A stretch of 64,000 bases of DNA, from NCBI GenBank assembly GCA_035760965.1, contig DASTRY010000001.1, positions 1 through 64,000 on the forward strand, given 5' to 3'. The first letter of the stretch is position 1, and the number at the start of each line of letters is the position of its first letter. Below the pieces are notes generated by a model. That model worked only from the letters and a program-made list of their open reading frames with translations, did not search any database and was not told the origin of the DNA. The stretch is from JADGHX01 sp035760965 (GTDB taxonomy: Bacteria; Pseudomonadota; Gammaproteobacteria; Steroidobacterales; Steroidobacteraceae). The position numbers were made by a program, and so were the translations under genes. Shown here one piece after another: positions 35,001 through 44,144 of this stretch.

Positions 35001-35885
35001 ATGGCGCTCAGGCTGGAGGAGTATCAGGCCCGGATCGAGCAGGTGCTGGACCGGTGCCTCGCACTGCCGGATTCGGGCACCGCGCGGCTCCGGGAAGGCA
35101 TGCGCTACAGTGTGCTCGGAGGCGGCAAGCGACTGCGGCCGGTCCTGGTGTACACGACCGGACGAGCGCTCGGTGCGCCGCTCGAGCACTTGGATGTGCC
35201 CGCCGCGGCGGTCGAGCTGGTGCACGTCTACAGCCTCGTACATGACGATCTGCCCGCGATGGACGACGACGATCTGCGCCGCGGCCGCGCCACGTGTCAT
35301 CGCGCGTTCGACGAGGCCACCGCGATTCTGGTGGGCGACGCGTTGCAGGCACTCGCCTTCGATGTGCTCGCACACGACGTGTCGGGCCCCGCTTCCGCCG
35401 CCGCGCGGCTCGAGATGATCCGCATCCTCGCTCATGCGAGCGGCACGAGCGGCATGGCCGGTGGGCAGGCGATCGACCTCGCGTCCGTTGGACAGACGCT
35501 CGCTGCAGAAGCCGTCGAAAACATGCATCGCCGCAAGACGGGCGCGCTCATCCAATGCAGCGTTCTGCTCGGCGCGACCGCCGCGGGACTCACGAAAGGT
35601 CCGGAGCTCGATGCGCTCACGCGCTTTGGCGCCGACATCGGCCTCGCCTTCCAGATCCAGGACGACATTCTCGACATCGAGGGCGAAACCGCCGTGATCG
35701 GCAAGGCCAGGGGGGCCGACATCGCGCGCAACAAACCGACGTATCCGAGCACGGTCGGTCTGGACGCCGCGCGGGCCCGTGCGCTGGAACTCTGCGAGGG
35801 CGCGATTGCCGCGCTTGCGCCGCTTGGGGCGCGCGCGGAGCCGCTGATCGAGCTCGCGCGTTTCGTCGTCACCCGAGCGCAATAG
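35001..35885 (+). CDS. ispA: Farnesyl diphosphate synthase
   Basis: Trans-prenyltransferase of 294 residues that condenses IPP with DMAPP/GPP to farnesyl diphosphate. The first aspartate-rich motif is DDLPAMDDDDLRRG (about residues 83-96), the second is FQIQDDILDIEG (about 219-230), and the substrate motif GGGKRLRP is near the N-terminus. It lies between xseB and dxs. Confidence 0.96.
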   Translation: MALRLEEYQARIEQVLDRCLALPDSGTARLREGMRYSVLGGGKRLRPVLVYTTGRALGAPLEHLDVPAAAVELVHVYSLVHDDLPAMDDDDLRRGRATCHRAFDEATAILVGDALQALAFDVLAHDVSGPASAAARLEMIRILAHASGTSGMAGGQAIDLASVGQTLAAEAVENMHRRKTGALIQCSVLLGATAAGLTKGPELDALTRFGADIGLAFQIQDDILDIEGETAVIGKARGADIARNKPTYPSTVGLDAARARALELCEGAIAALAPLGARAEPLIELARFVVTRAQ

Positions 35886-36095
35886 CGCCGACGGACCGGC
35901 AGACCTGCTCGCTCGTTTGCGCAAGACGCTCCGCGGTGCGGGGCGATCGAGAGCGCTGTCCGCTCGCGCTCGGTGCTGCCCAGGTCGGCGGGCCGGCAGG
36001 CAGCCGTCTCTATCGACGCACGACCCGCTGATGCCTCCGCTTGCCGACCTTCGGCGGCATCGGGACCGAAGGCCCGTAAGGTAAACTGCACGCCA

Positions 36096-38000
36096 ATGGC
36101 CGCCCCGCCCGACAAATACCCGCTGCTCGCGCGGATCGACTCGCCCAGGGATGTGAAACGGCTGCGGCTCGGGGAGCTGCCGAAGCTCGCCGCCGAGCTG
36201 CGCGAGTTCCTGATCCAGAACGTCTCGACCCGCGGAGGCCATTTCGCCGCCGGCCTGGGCACGGTCGAGCTGACCGTGGCGCTGCATTATGTCTACGACA
36301 CGCCCGACGATCGCATCGTCTGGGACGTCGGCCATCAGGCCTACCCGCACAAGGTGCTCACGGGACGGCGCGACCGGCTGCCGACCATCAAGCAGAAGGA
36401 CGGGCTTGCGCCCTTCCCCACCCGGTCCGAGAGCGAGTACGACACCTTCGGCGTGGGCCACTCGAGCACCTCCATCAGCGCGGCGCTAGGGATGGCCGTG
36501 GCTGCGGAGAAGCTCGGCGAGAAGCGCCGCGTCGTAGCCGTGATCGGCGACGGCGCGCTCACCGCCGGCATGGCGTTCGAAGCGCTGAACCACGCCGGCT
36601 CGCTGCCGAACGATCTGCTCGTCGTGCTCAACGACAACGACATGTCGATCTCGGAGAACGTCGGCGCGCTCTCCAATTACTTCGCGCGCGTGCTGTCGGG
36701 CCGCGTGTACGCGCACCTGCGCGAGGGCGGCAAGAAGATCCTGAAGCCGATGCCCACGGTCTGGGAGCTCGCGCGGCGTTCCGAAGAGCACATGAAAGGC
36801 ATGGTGCTCGCCGGCACGTTGTTCGAGGAGCTGGGCTTCAACTACATCGGCCCCATCGACGGGCACGACCTCAAGACGCTCGTCAGCACGCTGAAGAATC
36901 TGCGCAAGCTGAAAGGCCCGCAGCTGCTGCACGTCGTGACGCGTAAAGGCAAAGGTTACGCGCCGGCCGAAGCGGACCCGATCAAGTGGCATGGGCCCGG
37001 TCCTTTCGATCCCGCGAGCGGCACCATCTTCAAGGAGAAGGTCAGCGGACCGACGTACTCGCAGATCTTCGGCCAGTGGCTGTGCGACATGGCGGAGCGC
37101 GATTCGCGCATCATCGGCATCACGCCCGCGATGCGCGAAGGCTCGGGGCTCGTCGAGTTCTCGAAACGCTTTCCGGAGCGCTATTTCGACGTCGCCATCG
37201 CCGAGCAGCACGCGGTGACGTTCGCCGCCGGTCTCGCGACGGAAGGCATGAAGCCCGTCGTCGCGATCTATTCGACGTTCCTGCAGCGTGCCTACGACCA
37301 GCTCATTCACGACGTCGCGCTTCAGGACCTGCCGGTCGTGTTCGCCATCGATCGCGCGGGGCTCGTGGGCAGCGACGGCGCCACGCACCAGGGCAACTTC
37401 GATCTCAGCTACCTGCGCTGTATCCCGAACATGACGATCATGGCGCCGGCGGACGAGAACGAGTGCCGCCAGATGCTGTTCACCGCGAGCCTGCTGCCGG
37501 GGCCCTCGGCGGTTCGCTATCCGCGCGGTACGGGGCCGGGCGTTGCGGTCGAGCGAGAAATGACCGCGCTGGCCGTCGGCCGGGCGCAAGTGCGTCGCGA
37601 GGGTCGCAGCGGGCTGGCGCTGCTCGCCTTCGGCTCGATGGTCGACGCGGCCGTGAAGATCGGCGAGCGGCTCGACGCCACCGTCGTGAACATGCGCTTC
37701 GTGAAGCCGCTCGACGAGGAGCTCATCCTGCAAATGGCCGCGTGCCACCAGGCGCTCGTGACGCTCGAAGAGAACGTCACCGCCGGCGGCGCGGGATCGG
37801 CCATCGGCGAGCTGCTGACGGCCGAGGGCATCGCCATGCCGCTCATGCATATCGGCATTCCGGATCGTTTCGTCGAGCACGGCTCGCGCGAGGAGTGCCT
37901 CGCGGCGGCGGGCCTGGATCTCGCGAGCGTTGCAGGCGCGGTCGAACGCTGGTGGGCCTTGCAGCCGCGCGAGCGGACGCCTACCTCCAAAGTGGGTTGA
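36096..38000 (+). CDS. dxs: 1-deoxy-D-xylulose-5-phosphate synthase
   Basis: Thiamine-diphosphate enzyme that starts the MEP isoprenoid pathway from pyruvate and glyceraldehyde 3-phosphate. It has 634 residues. The ThDP motif runs from [18 protein letters not shown] to VLNDNDMS (about residues 149-187). Also seen are [14 protein letters not shown] near the N-terminus and [13 protein letters not shown] with the catalytic Glu. I chose ATG 36096; the frame is open to 35973 but upstream sequence is not family-like. A possible -10 box TAAACT (36082-36087) sits only 8 nt before the ATG. Confidence 0.97.
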   Translation: MAAPPDKYPLLARIDSPRDVKRLRLGELPKLAAELREFLIQNVSTRGGHFAAGLGTVELTVALHYVYDTPDDRIVWDVGHQAYPHKVLTGRRDRLPTIKQKDGLAPFPTRSESEYDTFGVGHSSTSISAALGMAVAAEKLGEKRRVVAVIGDGALTAGMAFEALNHAGSLPNDLLVVLNDNDMSISENVGALSNYFARVLSGRVYAHLREGGKKILKPMPTVWELARRSEEHMKGMVLAGTLFEELGFNYIGPIDGHDLKTLVSTLKNLRKLKGPQLLHVVTRKGKGYAPAEADPIKWHGPGPFDPASGTIFKEKVSGPTYSQIFGQWLCDMAERDSRIIGITPAMREGSGLVEFSKRFPERYFDVAIAEQHAVTFAAGLATEGMKPVVAIYSTFLQRAYDQLIHDVALQDLPVVFAIDRAGLVGSDGATHQGNFDLSYLRCIPNMTIMAPADENECRQMLFTASLLPGPSAVRYPRGTGPGVAVEREMTALAVGRAQVRREGRSGLALLAFGSMVDAAVKIGERLDATVVNMRFVKPLDEELILQMAACHQALVTLEENVTAGGAGSAIGELLTAEGIAMPLMHIGIPDRFVEHGSREECLAAAGLDLASVAGAVERWWALQPRERTPTSKVG

Positions 38001-38031
38001 AGGCCCGCAGCCGGGCCTCTACATTCCGACA

Positions 38032-38859
38032 ATGAGCGACAGCGCCACTCTCAAAGCGGCCCGCGCGAAGCTTGCGGACGTCGAAGACGTACAAGGCCGC
38101 GCCGACACCCGCCGCATTCCCATCGACCGCGTCGGCATCAAGGACATCAAGCACCCGGTCCGCGTGAAGGACCGGTCCGTCGGCGAGCAGCACACGATCG
38201 CCACGTTCAACATGTACGTGAACCTGCCGCACAACTTCAAAGGCACGCACATGTCGCGCTTCGTGGAAGTGCTGCACGGGGAGCGGGAGATTTCCGTCGA
38301 GTCCTTCCGCGGCATGCTGGAGAAGATGACGGAGCGGCTCGAGGCGGACGCGGGCCACATCGAGATGAGCTTCCCCTTCTTCGTGATGAAGAAGGCGCCG
38401 GTGTCGGGCGTCGAGAGCCTCATGGACTATCGCGCCACCCTCATCGGCGAACGCAAGAACGGCAAGACGCAGATGTGGATCGAGGTGGTCGTGCCGGTGA
38501 CGAGCCTCTGTCCGTGCTCGAAGAAGATCTCCGACTACGGCGCGCACAACCAGCGCTCGCACGTCACCATCAAGGCGAAGCTGCGCCGGCACATCTGGAT
38601 CGAGGAGCTGATCCGCATCGCGGAGACCGAAGCCTCGTGCGAGCTCTACGGCATCTTGAAGCGGCCCGACGAGAAGTACGTCACCGAGCGCGCGTACGAC
38701 AATCCGAAGTTCGTCGAGGACCTGGTGCGCGATGTCGCCAAGCGGCTGAACGAGGAAGAGCGCGTTGCGGCGTATGTCGTCGAGGCGGAGAACTTCGAGT
38801 CGATTCACAACCACTCGGCGTACGCGCTGATCGAGAAGGACAAGGAAGCGGGCTCCTGA
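38032..38859 (+). CDS. folE2: GTP cyclohydrolase FolE2
   Basis: Type IB GTP cyclohydrolase, making 7,8-dihydroneopterin triphosphate for folate and queuosine. It has 275 residues. The catalytic Cys lies in [19 protein letters not shown] (about residues 155-173), and the distal ligand region [13 protein letters not shown] is present. Unlike FolE, this type does not depend on zinc and is often Zur-controlled; I see no Zur box in the 31 bp after dxs, so here it is probably co-transcribed with dxs. Confidence 0.95.
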   Translation: MSDSATLKAARAKLADVEDVQGRADTRRIPIDRVGIKDIKHPVRVKDRSVGEQHTIATFNMYVNLPHNFKGTHMSRFVEVLHGEREISVESFRGMLEKMTERLEADAGHIEMSFPFFVMKKAPVSGVESLMDYRATLIGERKNGKTQMWIEVVVPVTSLCPCSKKISDYGAHNQRSHVTIKAKLRRHIWIEELIRIAETEASCELYGILKRPDEKYVTERAYDNPKFVEDLVRDVAKRLNEEERVAAYVVEAENFESIHNHSAYALIEKDKEAGS

Positions 38860-38890
38860 TGCCTTCCGGCGCCGCCCGCACTCACGCCAG

Positions 38891-41833
38891 CTAGTTTCGT
38901 CGCGCAGTCTCCGGCGGGCCGAGATAACTCGGACGCACGCCGCCGGCGTCGATGATCACGCGCTCGAGCACGACGCCAGGCGTCACGCGCCACACCTTCA
39001 ACACGTGTCGACCGGGACTCTCGATCTTGTGGGTGGATACCAGTCGCCGCACACCGTCGGCCACGGCGCGATCCCAGTCCTGGCGCGTGCCCATCGTCGC
39101 GAGCCGCAAGATTTGCGGCGGCTCGTCGTCGAACGAGACTCCGACCCGCAGCCCGGCGCCGGACTGAAAGTCCAGTGACGGCGCGAGTTGCAGCTCGACG
39201 CGCAACTCGCCGGTCGAGAAGAGCCACGTATCGTATTCGAGGCGCGCCCGCGGCTTGCTTTCGGGGGCCGTGACGGGAAATGACGTGACGCCACCGAGCG
39301 TGCGGCCGAAGTCCGGCAGCGTGCGCCATGCGATCGCTCCGCCGCCGATCGCACGACTGAAATGCGGCGCTTCGATGGCGATGTGACGATCGCTTTCGAC
39401 GAAGCCCTTGAAGCCTCGCGGCGGGAGCGCGCTCGGCTTCGAAAGAGGAACGCGTACGGTCTGCGCCTCGCCGGTATCGGCATGAATCGTCAAAGTGGCG
39501 ACGGAATCCCCTGGCGGCACTGCATTCCAATTGGCAGTGACGCGCAACACGGCTGAATCGGATACCTTGCCGGAGCTCGGCGCGACGACGATCTGCGGGT
39601 CCGCGGATACCGTGTAGGTGAACGGCGTAGTGCCGCGATTGAACACCTCGACCGTTCGACTGCCCTGCGCGATCACATCCAGCGGTGGCAATGTCGCAGT
39701 GCCTGCGTCCTGCGAAGGGTGCGCCACTTCGCTGCCCTCCACTGCAATCGCCATCGACGCGTCCTCGCGCGGGTGCACTTCGCTCAAGGCCGGCGCGACT
39801 TCGATGTCGGGCTGCTGCCACGTCGTGTAGCCGAGCTTCGCCTGCGACATCATGTGATTCCACTTTCCGCCGTTGAGCTCGTGATAGGCGCGCACGAGCG
39901 CGGCGTCCCGCGCAAACAGCGCGCGCGCCCGCTCCGCCGAAACGTTGGCACCCGCTCGTCCTTGACGCGCATAGAGATGGTTGCGGCCAGTGGCAATGTA
40001 CAGCTCATGAATGCCCGCGCTGGCCTTCACGGGATACAGGACGAGCTGGAAGAACGCAGCGCGCTGCTCCTCCGGCAGCTCCTCGTAGATGTGCTCGGCG
40101 CGCGCGACGAGCTCTGCCCACTCCGCCAGCACGCGATCCGCTTCCTGATAGCTCACCAGGCTGTACGTGTCCGGCGCGAGCATTTCCGGCTTTCGCCGGC
40201 CGTTGAGCTTCGTGTAGCCGTTGATCAGCGACGCGATCTCGGCCGCGTAGCGCGGCCCGAATTCGCGCGCGGCCCAGGCGGTGGAGTAGTCGTCGAGCGT
40301 GTCCTGTGACCAGCGCGACGGGTCCCACGCCAGCGTCAGGAAGAATTCGATCGGAAATTCCATCGGCTTGAGATCGCCGACATTCACGATCCAGATGCGC
40401 GTCGCGCCGTACTGCCACGCGAGATTCATCTGCTCCCACACCTTCGTGATGGGAACGGTGTTGATCCATTTGTAGTTGCGCGGGCCGCCGACGTAGTCGA
40501 AGTGGTAGTACACGCCGGCGCCGCCGGACCGTCCACGTTCGGAGGGCAGTGGCAGGCGGCGGATGTTGCCCCAGTTGTCGTCGCTCCAGAGTAGCGTGAC
40601 ATCGTCCGGCACGCGCATGCCCTGCTCGTAGTAATCCTGTACTTCCTTGTAGAGAGCCCAGACTTGCGGGGTTTCGGCAGCGGGCCGCTTCGTGAGCGTC
40701 TCGAGAATATTGCGCTGGTCGGCGACGATGCGCTCGAGCAGCGCGACGTTCGTTTCCGCTGACATGGCCTCATCGCCGTTGCCGCGCATGCCGATAGTGA
40801 CGATCTTCTCGTTGCCGAGCACCCGCGCGACGCCTGAGCGCCAGAACTCACGCAGGCGAGCACCGTTGACGGAGTAGTCCCACGGGCCGCTGCCGTAGCG
40901 GCGCCATTCGTCGTGGGCACGCATCATCGGCTCGTGGTGTGAAGTGCCGATCACGATGCCGTACTCGTCCGCGAGTGCCGCATTTTGCGGATCGTCGTCG
41001 ATGAACGCGTGCGGGTCCCACATGGCCGGCCACAGGTAGTTTCCGCGGAGCCGCAGGATCAGCTCGAACACGTGGCCGTACAGCTCGTGATTGAAGCCGC
41101 CGAATTTTTCCTGCGCCCAGCCGGACATGGCGGGGGCTTCGTCGTTGATGAAGATGCCGCGGTACTTGACCGCCGGCTCGCCGCGGATGGTGCGGCCGGG
41201 CTTCACGTACAGCGTATCGTGCTTCTGCACGGGGACGTCGGCCCACCAATACCAGGGCGAGACGCCGATCTGCTCCGAGAGGTCGTAGAGCCCGTACACC
41301 GTGCCGCGGCGATCGCTCCCGGCGATCACGACCGCACGCTCGACGCCCGCGAGCGGCCGCTCGATGACTTCCACGAGAAACGACTCCCACTTGCCCGCGA
41401 TGGCGTGCACATCGAGCTTCTTCTGCGCGACGAGTTCGTCGATGAGCCTGCTGTGGCCGACGGTGCCGGCGATGATCACCGTCTGCGTGCTTGCGAGCCG
41501 TGCGGGCGTTCGGTTGCTCGCGAGGGCTGCGATGTCCGAGTCCGCACGCATTTGCAACGCCGGCTTGATAGCGGTGACGCGCTCGAGATCCTTCTGCAGG
41601 TCCGAGGCGGCACGCTTGACCGCCTCGTAGTCCTGCACATCCACCCAAATCGGCGCGACCTCGCCGTGCGCAGCGAGCTCGGCACCGCGTGCTACACGAG
41701 CAAACGCCACGAACGACTGCTCGCCGACCATCGCGTGGGCTGTGCTCGTGGCAGACAGCAAGCACAGAACAAAGATCTGCCGCACTCGTGCGTGCGCCGT
41801 GGCAGGCAGGTCAGCGTGGAGGTTCATTGCCAT
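38891..41833 (-). CDS. Glycoside hydrolase family 115 alpha-glucuronidase
   Basis: Secreted GH115 enzyme of about 980 residues, predicted to remove (4-O-methyl)-glucuronic acid from glucuronoxylan. A signal peptide ends near STAHA (about residues 28-32 from the ATG at 41833). Family stretches include YRGIFINDEAPAMSGWAQEK, GNYLWPAMWDPHAFIDDD, LLWSDDNWGNIRRLP and YYHFDYVGGPRNYKWINT. The C-terminal third contains beta-sandwich modules. It stands alone, without xylanase or transporter neighbours. Starts at 41905 and 41827 are alternatives. Confidence 0.92.
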   Translation of the reverse strand: MAMNLHADLPATAHARVRQIFVLCLLSATSTAHAMVGEQSFVAFARVARGAELAAHGEVAPIWVDVQDYEAVKRAASDLQKDLERVTAIKPALQMRADSDIAALASNRTPARLASTQTVIIAGTVGHSRLIDELVAQKKLDVHAIAGKWESFLVEVIERPLAGVERAVVIAGSDRRGTVYGLYDLSEQIGVSPWYWWADVPVQKHDTLYVKPGRTIRGEPAVKYRGIFINDEAPAMSGWAQEKFGGFNHELYGHVFELILRLRGNYLWPAMWDPHAFIDDDPQNAALADEYGIVIGTSHHEPMMRAHDEWRRYGSGPWDYSVNGARLREFWRSGVARVLGNEKIVTIGMRGNGDEAMSAETNVALLERIVADQRNILETLTKRPAAETPQVWALYKEVQDYYEQGMRVPDDVTLLWSDDNWGNIRRLPLPSERGRSGGAGVYYHFDYVGGPRNYKWINTVPITKVWEQMNLAWQYGATRIWIVNVGDLKPMEFPIEFFLTLAWDPSRWSQDTLDDYSTAWAAREFGPRYAAEIASLINGYTKLNGRRKPEMLAPDTYSLVSYQEADRVLAEWAELVARAEHIYEELPEEQRAAFFQLVLYPVKASAGIHELYIATGRNHLYARQGRAGANVSAERARALFARDAALVRAYHELNGGKWNHMMSQAKLGYTTWQQPDIEVAPALSEVHPREDASMAIAVEGSEVAHPSQDAGTATLPPLDVIAQGSRTVEVFNRGTTPFTYTVSADPQIVVAPSSGKVSDSAVLRVTANWNAVPPGDSVATLTIHADTGEAQTVRVPLSKPSALPPRGFKGFVESDRHIAIEAPHFSRAIGGGAIAWRTLPDFGRTLGGVTSFPVTAPESKPRARLEYDTWLFSTGELRVELQLAPSLDFQSGAGLRVGVSFDDEPPQILRLATMGTRQDWDRAVADGVRRLVSTHKIESPGRHVLKVWRVTPGVVLERVIIDAGGVRPSYLGPPETARRN

Positions 41834-41939
41834 CTCGGTGCAGTACCGTATAGAGCGCGAGAAGGAGTCGCAAGCGCAGGTTGCAGCGCGAGCCGCCATC
41901 GACATTTCTCGTGCAATTGAAAAGAAATGGGCATCGCGA

Positions 41940-41951
41940 GTTCGTACGAAC
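41940..41951. promoter_or_regulatory. 12-bp palindrome between GH115 and the repeat protein
   Basis: GTTCGTACGAAC is a perfect palindrome, 107 bp upstream of the GH115 start and 148 bp before the coiled-coil gene. It could be an operator for either divergent gene. TACAAT at about 42016 is a possible -10 box for the rightward gene, without a good -35. Confidence 0.3.
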
Positions 41952-42098
41952 GTGACGCTCGCATCGGATGCGATGCGACATCACAAAAGAACGAACTGAA
42001 CGCAAAAGAAGACGAGTACAATCGTCGGTGTCGAGAGTTCGGCACCGAGGATGTGCTCCTGGCAACGCGACGACATCGTGCGCGGAGGCGCAAATGCG

Positions 42099-42659
42099 AT
42101 GGCTGCAGTGATCGAAGAAGACGAGGCGGTAATGGACCCGAGCATGCAGGCTCTTCAACAAAGCATAGGGCAGATCGGCAGAGGCTTGTCGGAGCTTCGG
42201 GCCGACGTTCGCGACCTCCGCGTCAAGCAGGACGCGGATACGCGCGAGCTGCGAGCGGCGATCGATCAAAAGCACAATGCCCTGGACGCCAAGTTCGACG
42301 CGAAGATCGATGCCCTGGACGCCAAGTTCGACTCGAAGATCGATGCCCTGGACGCCAAGTTCGACGCGAAGATCGATGCCCTGGACGCCAAGTTCGACGC
42401 GAAGATCGATGCCTTGGACGCCAAGTTCGACACGAAGATCGATGCCTTGGACGCCAAGTTCGACACGAAGATCGATGCCTTGGACAAGAAGCTCGATACC
42501 AAGGTCGGTGAGTTGCGCTCCGAGATCAGCGCGCTGCGCGACGGTGTCGCCGCGCTCGGCGTCAAGTTGGAGAGCTCGCTGCGGAAGATGACGATCTGGT
42601 GGGTCCTGTCGCTCGGCACCGTCCTCGGCGTCCTGGCCAAGGGCTTCCACTGGATCTAA
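42099..42659 (+). CDS. Repeat-built coiled-coil protein with C-terminal membrane anchor
   Basis: A 186-residue protein with no assigned function. Residues about 20-60 are helical and charged (LSELRADVRDLRVKQ). Residues 61-137 are seven 11-residue repeats of the type ALDAKFDAKID, i.e. hendecads, which predict a long parallel coiled coil. The C-terminus (about 164-186, MTIWWVLSLGTVLGVLAKG) is a single membrane helix. The plan resembles DUF1640-like coiled-coil proteins with a terminal anchor. Start ATG 42099 follows GGAGG by 11 nt; 16 more residues are open upstream. It converges on the kinase gene, 43 bp apart. Confidence 0.75.
   Translation: MAAVIEEDEAVMDPSMQALQQSIGQIGRGLSELRADVRDLRVKQDADTRELRAAIDQKHNALDAKFDAKIDALDAKFDSKIDALDAKFDAKIDALDAKFDAKIDALDAKFDTKIDALDAKFDTKIDALDKKLDTKVGELRSEISALRDGVAALGVKLESSLRKMTIWWVLSLGTVLGVLAKGFHWI
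42279..42509 (+). repeat. 33-bp tandem repeat, six close copies and one diverged
   Basis: Six nearly identical 33-bp units start at 42279, 42312, 42345, 42378, 42411 and 42444, and a diverged seventh covers 42477-42509. Variation is confined to a Leu codon (CTG in copies 1-4, TTG in 5-7) and one residue (GCG, TCG or ACG). The two sub-patterns suggest stepwise duplication. The unit is a multiple of three, so copy-number changes keep the frame. Confidence 0.95.
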
Positions 42660-42702
42660 CGCCGCGGCCGGCGCACGGAGGCGCCCCCTCCGCACGGCAC
42701 GA

Positions 42703-44004
42703 TCAGCTCGCCGGCTGCTCGCCGCTCTGCAAGCGTCCGATGAGTGTGCGCAGGAACACGCGATTGAAGCGCAGCTGGCACGATGCCGACACCTGCTCGA
42801 GCAACGTCGAGCTCACCTTCAGCACCGTCACCGCCGATCCCGCGCGGATGGTCGCCGTACGCTTCGCGCCCTGAACGTAGCTCGCCTCGCCGAAGCAGTC
42901 GCCCATGTCCAGCGTGCCGAGCTTCACCCCATGGCGCTCGACCATGCACTGTCCCGACACGATGATGTAGAAGCGATCGTCCATCTCGCCTTCCTTGACG
43001 ATCTCTTCGCCCGGCGCGTAGTCCTGCCAGCTGCTCGCGCGCAGCACTTCCCAGATCTCCGCGTGCGAGAACTCGTGGAAGAATTTCAGGCGACGCAGCA
43101 CGCCGAACTGCTCCTGCCGGTCGATGCGCGAGTTCTGCTCGCGCAGCTTCTGATGGCAGCGGGTCAGCTCGGCCGCGAAGTCGAGACCGGTCTTGTAGCG
43201 CTTGCTCGGGTCCTTCTGCAGCGCCATCGCCACGACGTTCTCGAGATCCTCGGGGATCTCCTTGCGCAGCGTATGGATCGGCGGCGGCGTTGCATACACG
43301 ATCTGATGCAGCAGCTTCTGCAGGTTGCCCGCGCGAAACGGCCGGCAGCCCGTCAACAGCTCGTACATCACCGCGCCGAGCGAGTAGAGGTCCGAGCTAT
43401 TCGTCAGCTCGAAGCTCTGGACCTGCTCCGGCGACATGTACGAGGGCGAGCCGGCGATGCCCTCGATACGCGAAATGTCGGAATCTCGTACCAGCGCGAT
43501 ACCGAAGTCGATGATGCGCACGTCGCTATCCTGCGTGAGCATGATGTTCGACGGCTTGATGTCGCGATGGATCACGCCGCGCGAGTGCGCGTAGTGCAGC
43601 GCCTTGGCGCACTTGTAGACGATCTCGACCGTGTCGTCGATGCGCAGCAAGTTGTCCGGTCGGCAATACGCGGCGAGGGTGCGCGCGCCATGCACGTGCT
43701 CCGTCACGATGTAGCACTGCCCGTTCTCTTCGCCGGCGTCGTAGATCGGCAAGATGTTCGGATGCTGCAGCATCCCGACGAGATGCGCTTCGGAGAGGAA
43801 CATCTTGCGCGCGATGCGCGCCTTCTCCTCGTCGCCGCTCGCATCCATGTTGTAGACCTTGATCGCCACGTCGCGCCCGTAGTACGCGTCGTGCGACAGA
43901 TACACGATACCGGTGCTGCCGCGGCCGACTTCGTTGATGACCACGTACTTGCCGATTTTTTCGGGAATCTTGCGCGGGGCCGTCTTGGGCGCGGATATGG
44001 TCAT
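42703..44004 (-). CDS. Ser/Thr protein kinase with C-terminal cyclic-nucleotide-binding domain
   Basis: Cytoplasmic Hanks-type kinase of 433 residues. Glycine loop GRGSTGIVY, VAIK lysine, HRDIKPSN catalytic loop (about 140-150), DFG and APE-region SPEQ are all intact, so it should be active. From about residue 305 a CRP-like domain follows, with a phosphate-binding cassette FGEASYVQGAKRTATIRA keeping the Glu and Arg that hold a cyclic nucleotide. This order, kinase then CNB, is the reverse of eukaryotic PKG. Neither substrate nor second messenger is known. No transmembrane helix and no phosphatase partner are seen nearby. Confidence 0.9.
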   Translation of the reverse strand: MTISAPKTAPRKIPEKIGKYVVINEVGRGSTGIVYLSHDAYYGRDVAIKVYNMDASGDEEKARIARKMFLSEAHLVGMLQHPNILPIYDAGEENGQCYIVTEHVHGARTLAAYCRPDNLLRIDDTVEIVYKCAKALHYAHSRGVIHRDIKPSNIMLTQDSDVRIIDFGIALVRDSDISRIEGIAGSPSYMSPEQVQSFELTNSSDLYSLGAVMYELLTGCRPFRAGNLQKLLHQIVYATPPPIHTLRKEIPEDLENVVAMALQKDPSKRYKTGLDFAAELTRCHQKLREQNSRIDRQEQFGVLRRLKFFHEFSHAEIWEVLRASSWQDYAPGEEIVKEGEMDDRFYIIVSGQCMVERHGVKLGTLDMGDCFGEASYVQGAKRTATIRAGSAVTVLKVSSTLLEQVSASCQLRFNRVFLRTLIGRLQSGEQPAS

Positions 44005-44144
44005 ACGTCGGGAGACATCCGAAGACGGAGCGCAGGATACGTTCGGGCACCCGGCGCGACTGTGATGCGCGCCTCACGTGCCGCCCCGCCGCGTACCGCT
44101 CGGCGTGCGTGGTCTACGAAAGCGACCAGGGAGGTGGATGCAGC

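Noticed and set aside
42277..42591. Second frame through the 33-bp repeats (MPWTPSSTRRS units)
   Set aside because: The repeats lack stops in several frames; only the frame with hendecad coiled coil, start context and membrane anchor makes sense.
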